NCBI GenBank assembly: GCA_903834645.1
Contig: CAILKA010000419.1
Coordinates: 1-8,220, forward strand
Origin: an uncultured beta proteobacterium
GTDB lineage: Bacteria; Pseudomonadota; Gammaproteobacteria; Burkholderiales; Burkholderiaceae_C
Reading direction: 5' to 3'
DNA length: 8,220 nt
Positions 6,055 to 8,220 of this stretch are shown here, piece after piece. Made by a program: the position numbers and the translations under genes. Within the stretch, counting starts at the first letter, position 1, and every line of letters begins with the position of its first letter. Under the pieces are notes generated by a model, which was not told where the DNA came from, did not search any database, and worked only from the letters and a program-made list of their open reading frames with translations.

Positions 6055-7426
6055 ACAGCAGGACCCGACGGAAGTCCGCCAGGATCTGCGCGTAGTAGGC
6101 GTTGAAGCGGGCTGCGGACGCGCCGTCGATGACGCGGTGGTCCCAGCTGAGCGACAGCGGCAGGATCAGGCGCGGCGCGAATTGCTGGCCGTCCCAGCGC
6201 GGCTCGGTGCTGCTGCGGCACACGCCCATGATCGCCACCTCGGGCGCATTGATGATGGGCGTGAAGTAGCGCCCGCCGATGCCGCCGAGCGAACTGATGC
6301 TGAAGCAGCCCCCGCTCATGTCGGCCGGGCCGAGCTTGCCCTCGCGCGCCTTCTTGGCGAGCTCGCTCATCTCCTGGCTGATCTGCAGGATGCCCTTGCG
6401 GTCGGCGTCCTTGATGACGGGCACGACGAGCCCGTTGGGCGTGTCTGCGGCGAACCCGATGTGGTAGTAGCTCTTGAAGACGAGCTGCTCGCCATCGAGC
6501 GAGGCGTTGAACTCGGGGAACTTCCTGAGCGCCGCCACCGCCGCCTTGATCAGGAAGGCGAGCATCGTGACCTTGATGCCGGCCTTCTCGTGCTCCTTGT
6601 TGAGCTGCACGCGAAAGGCCTCGAGCTCGGTGATGTCTGCATCATCGTGGTTCGTGACGTGCGGAATCAGCACCCAGTTCCGGTGCAGGTTGGCGCCGCT
6701 GATCTTCTTGATGCGCGAGAGGTCCTTGCGCTCCACTGGCCCGAACTTCGCGTAGTCCACCTGGGGCCACGGCAGCAGGCCCGGAAAGGCGCCGCCGGCT
6801 GCGCCAGCGGCCGCCGGCGGGGCCTTGGCCTTCTGGGCGGCCGTCTGCTGGGAGCCTGCCATCACGGCCTTGACGAAGCCCTGCAGGTCCTGCTGCACGA
6901 TGCGGCCCTTGGGCCCTGTGCCAGTGACTTCCTCGAGCGGCACGCCCAGCTCGCGCGCAAGCTTGCGGATGGAAGGCGAGGCGTGCGGCAGCCGGCCGGA
7001 AGGCGTTCCGGGCTGGTGCGCAGGCACCGGTGAGCCGGCCGACGCCACCGTTGCAGCCGGTACGGCCGCCGGTGCCGCACTGGCGGCTGTGGGTGTGGGT
7101 GTGGGTGCGGCCGCAGCTGTGACCGCGGGCGGCACCACCGCAGCAGGCGCCGCCGGGGCCGGCGCCGCTGCCGGCTCGGCCGCCGCGCCCTCGGTCTCCA
7201 GCATCAACAGCAACGCCCCCTCGCTCAGCTTGTCACCCAGCGCAACCTTCATCTCGCGCACCACGCCCGCGTGCGAGGAGGGAATCTCCATCGACGCCTT
7301 GTCCGACTCCACCGTCACGAGCGACTGCTCGGCCGCCACCCGGTCACCGGGCTTGACCAGCAGCTCGATCACCTGCACGTCCTTGAAGTCGCCGATGTCC
7401 GGCACCCTCACCTCGATCAACGCCAT
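6053..7426 (-). CDS. aceF: Dihydrolipoamide acetyltransferase (E2 of pyruvate dehydrogenase)
   Basis: A 457-residue E2 that accepts the acetyl group from E1 on a lipoyl arm and transfers it to CoA, and forms the structural core of the complex. Domain order: one lipoyl domain (1-78, Lys43 in ESDKAS), a long Ala/Pro linker (about 79-145) with a PTPTPT run, a peripheral subunit-binding domain (about 147-186, SPSIRKLARELGVPLEEVTG then GPKGRIVQQDL), a second short linker (about 188-215), and the acetyltransferase core from about 220. The catalytic motif is DHRVIDG at 429-435, with His430 and Asp434. E. coli AceF has three lipoyl domains; here E2 has one, and the second lipoyl domain of the complex is on E3. 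The ATG has GGAG 7 nt upstream and follows aceE by 27 nt. Intact and typical for Burkholderiales. Confidence 0.96.
   Translation of the reverse strand: MALIEVRVPDIGDFKDVQVIELLVKPGDRVAAEQSLVTVESDKASMEIPSSHAGVVREMKVALGDKLSEGALLLMLETEGAAAEPAAAPAPAAPAAVVPPAVTAAAAPTPTPTAASAAPAAVPAATVASAGSPVPAHQPGTPSGRLPHASPSIRKLARELGVPLEEVTGTGPKGRIVQQDLQGFVKAVMAGSQQTAAQKAKAPPAAAGAAGGAFPGLLPWPQVDYAKFGPVERKDLSRIKKISGANLHRNWVLIPHVTNHDDADITELEAFRVQLNKEHEKAGIKVTMLAFLIKAAVAALRKFPEFNASLDGEQLVFKSYYHIGFAADTPNGLVVPVIKDADRKGILQISQEMSELAKKAREGKLGPADMSGGCFSISSLGGIGGRYFTPIINAPEVAIMGVCRSSTEPRWDGQQFAPRLILPLSLSWDHRVIDGASAARFNAYYAQILADFRRVLL
7089..7106. repeat. Hexanucleotide tandem repeat in the aceF linker
   Basis: Three perfect copies of GTGGGT (plus strand) encode the PTPTPT run in the flexible linker between the lipoyl and subunit-binding domains of E2. 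The 6-bp unit keeps the frame, so copy-number change would only alter linker length. Confidence 0.8.
7274..7294. repeat. Copy 2 of the lipoyl-domain direct repeat
   Basis: This stretch in aceF is identical over 21 bp to 5887-5907 in lpd. The two encoded lipoyl domains agree at roughly 61 of 78 residues by eye. Confidence 0.85.
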
Positions 7427-7453
7427 GGCTCGTCTCCGTCCGTCCTGGGTGTC

Positions 7454-8220
7454 TTATGCGTAAAGCGGGTTGACCTTGTCGGCATCGATGCCGTAGCGGG
7501 CAATTGCCTCGGCCACACGGGCCACCGGCACCGCGCCCTCCTCGGCCAGCGTCTTGAGCGCTGCCACCACGATGTAGTGGCGGTTCACCTCGAAGTGCTG
7601 GCGCAGGCGCGAGCGGAAGTCGCTGCGTCCGAAGCCATCAGTGCCCAGCACCTTGTAGGTGCGGCCCTTCGGCACGAAGGCCCGGATCTGCTCGGCGTAG
7701 TTCTTCATGTAGTCGGTGGAGGCGATCACCGGCCCGGCGTACGGCGCGAGCTGCTGTGTCACGAAGGGCACGCGCGGCTCCGCGGTGGGGTGCAGAAGGT
7801 TCCAGCGCTCGCAGTCCTGGCCGTCACGCGCGAGCTCGTTGAAGCTCGGGCAGCTGTGGACGTTGGCCGATACGCCCCAGTCCACCGCCAGCAGCTTGCG
7901 CGCCTCCATGCTCTCGCGCAGGATCGTGCCGCTGCCCAGCAGGTTGACGCGCGGGGCCTTCTTGCCAGCATCTGCGCCCTCCTCCAGCAGGTACATCCCC
8001 TTGAGGATCTGCTCCTCGGTGCCGGCCTTCATCCCCGGCATCGCGTAGTTCTCGTTGAGCAGCGTCAGGTAGTAGAAGACGTTGTCCTGCTTCTCCACCA
8101 TGCGCTTGAGGCCATGGTGCAGGATCACGCCCACCTCGTGCGCGAAGGTCGGGTCGTAGCTGATGCAGTTGGGGATGGTGCCCGCCAGGATATGGCTGTG
8201 GCCATCCTCGTGCTGCAGGC
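7454..8220 (-). CDS. aceE: Pyruvate dehydrogenase E1 component, C-terminal part (runs off the window)
   Basis: The homodimeric, thiamine-diphosphate-dependent E1 decarboxylates pyruvate and reductively acetylates the lipoyl arm of E2. About 254 C-terminal codons are present of a protein usually near 890 residues. The visible part begins LQHEDGHSHILAGTIPNC (8218-8165). Its first His of DGHSH aligns by distance from the C-terminus with active-site His640 of E. coli AceE. It continues with FYYLTLLNENYAMPGM, typical of the homodimeric bacterial E1, then the transketolase C-terminal domain with KVLGTDGFGRSDFRSRLRQH and the end YGIDADKVNPLYA. It is the promoter-proximal gene of the aceE-aceF-lpd operon, 27 nt before aceF. 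The thiamine-diphosphate-binding and regulatory regions and the operon promoter are beyond the right edge. Confidence 0.96.
   Translation of the reverse strand, partial: LQHEDGHSHILAGTIPNCISYDPTFAHEVGVILHHGLKRMVEKQDNVFYYLTLLNENYAMPGMKAGTEEQILKGMYLLEEGADAGKKAPRVNLLGSGTILRESMEARKLLAVDWGVSANVHSCPSFNELARDGQDCERWNLLHPTAEPRVPFVTQQLAPYAGPVIASTDYMKNYAEQIRAFVPKGRTYKVLGTDGFGRSDFRSRLRQHFEVNRHYIVVAALKTLAEEGAVPVARVAEAIARYGIDADKVNPLYA

Noticed and set aside
3904..6105. A 733-codon open frame on the plus strand
   Set aside because: It starts inside the HiPIP gene in another frame and runs antisense to lpd. The translation is rich in His, Arg and Ala with no domain, as expected for a shadow of a high-GC gene with the usual third-position bias.
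5675..7033. A 452-codon open frame on the plus strand
   Set aside because: It is antisense to lpd and aceF; its Ala/Gly-rich start is the complement of the Ala/Pro linker.

Overview
The window is GC-rich chromosomal DNA from a betaproteobacterium, most likely Burkholderiales of the Rubrivivax/Leptothrix/Caldimonas/Azohydromonas type. This is inferred from a class I polyhydroxyalkanoate synthase, a Tat-exported high-potential iron-sulfur protein, and an aceE-aceF-lpd operon whose E3 carries its own lipoyl domain. No mobile elements, CRISPR arrays, tRNA or rRNA genes were seen. Coding density is high and the genes are housekeeping or core-metabolic.

Layout. (1) 1-524, minus: first 174 codons of phaC, with a GTG start and a clear Shine-Dalgarno. 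(2) 525-745: divergent intergenic region with a 20-bp imperfect palindrome close to phaC and an AT-rich patch close to the other gene. (3) 746-1009, plus: a two-helix small membrane protein of unknown function whose last 23 codons lie antisense to the 3' end of the next gene. (4) 3017 down to 938, minus: a tight three-gene operon encoding a FAH-family hydrolase (probably fumarylpyruvate hydrolase), a zeta-class GST isomerase (maleylpyruvate/maleylacetoacetate isomerase) and PgeF (YfiH/laccase-domain enzyme), with gaps of 1 and 3 nt. (5) 3097-3639, plus: a zinc-ribbon NUDIX hydrolase, divergent from the operon and possibly leaderless. (6) 3861-4157, plus: HiPIP. (7) 4178-4201: a perfect palindromic terminator shared by the convergent HiPIP and lpd genes. 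(8) 8220 down to 4225, minus: the 3' part of aceE, then complete aceF and lpd, which encode the pyruvate dehydrogenase complex.

Functionally, pyruvate dehydrogenase supplies acetyl-CoA, which is also the precursor of the polyester made by PhaC, although the two loci are separated by unrelated genes. The FAH/isomerase pair fits the lower gentisate (or homogentisate) pathway, but no ring-cleavage dioxygenase is visible. HiPIP is a periplasmic one-electron carrier. I did not find a convincing new biological system. The points worth a second look are an antisense-overlapping membrane protein, a candidate operator in front of phaC, a pgeF placed in an aromatic-catabolism-like operon, a possibly leaderless NUDIX gene, and sequence repeats between the aceF and lpd lipoyl domains.
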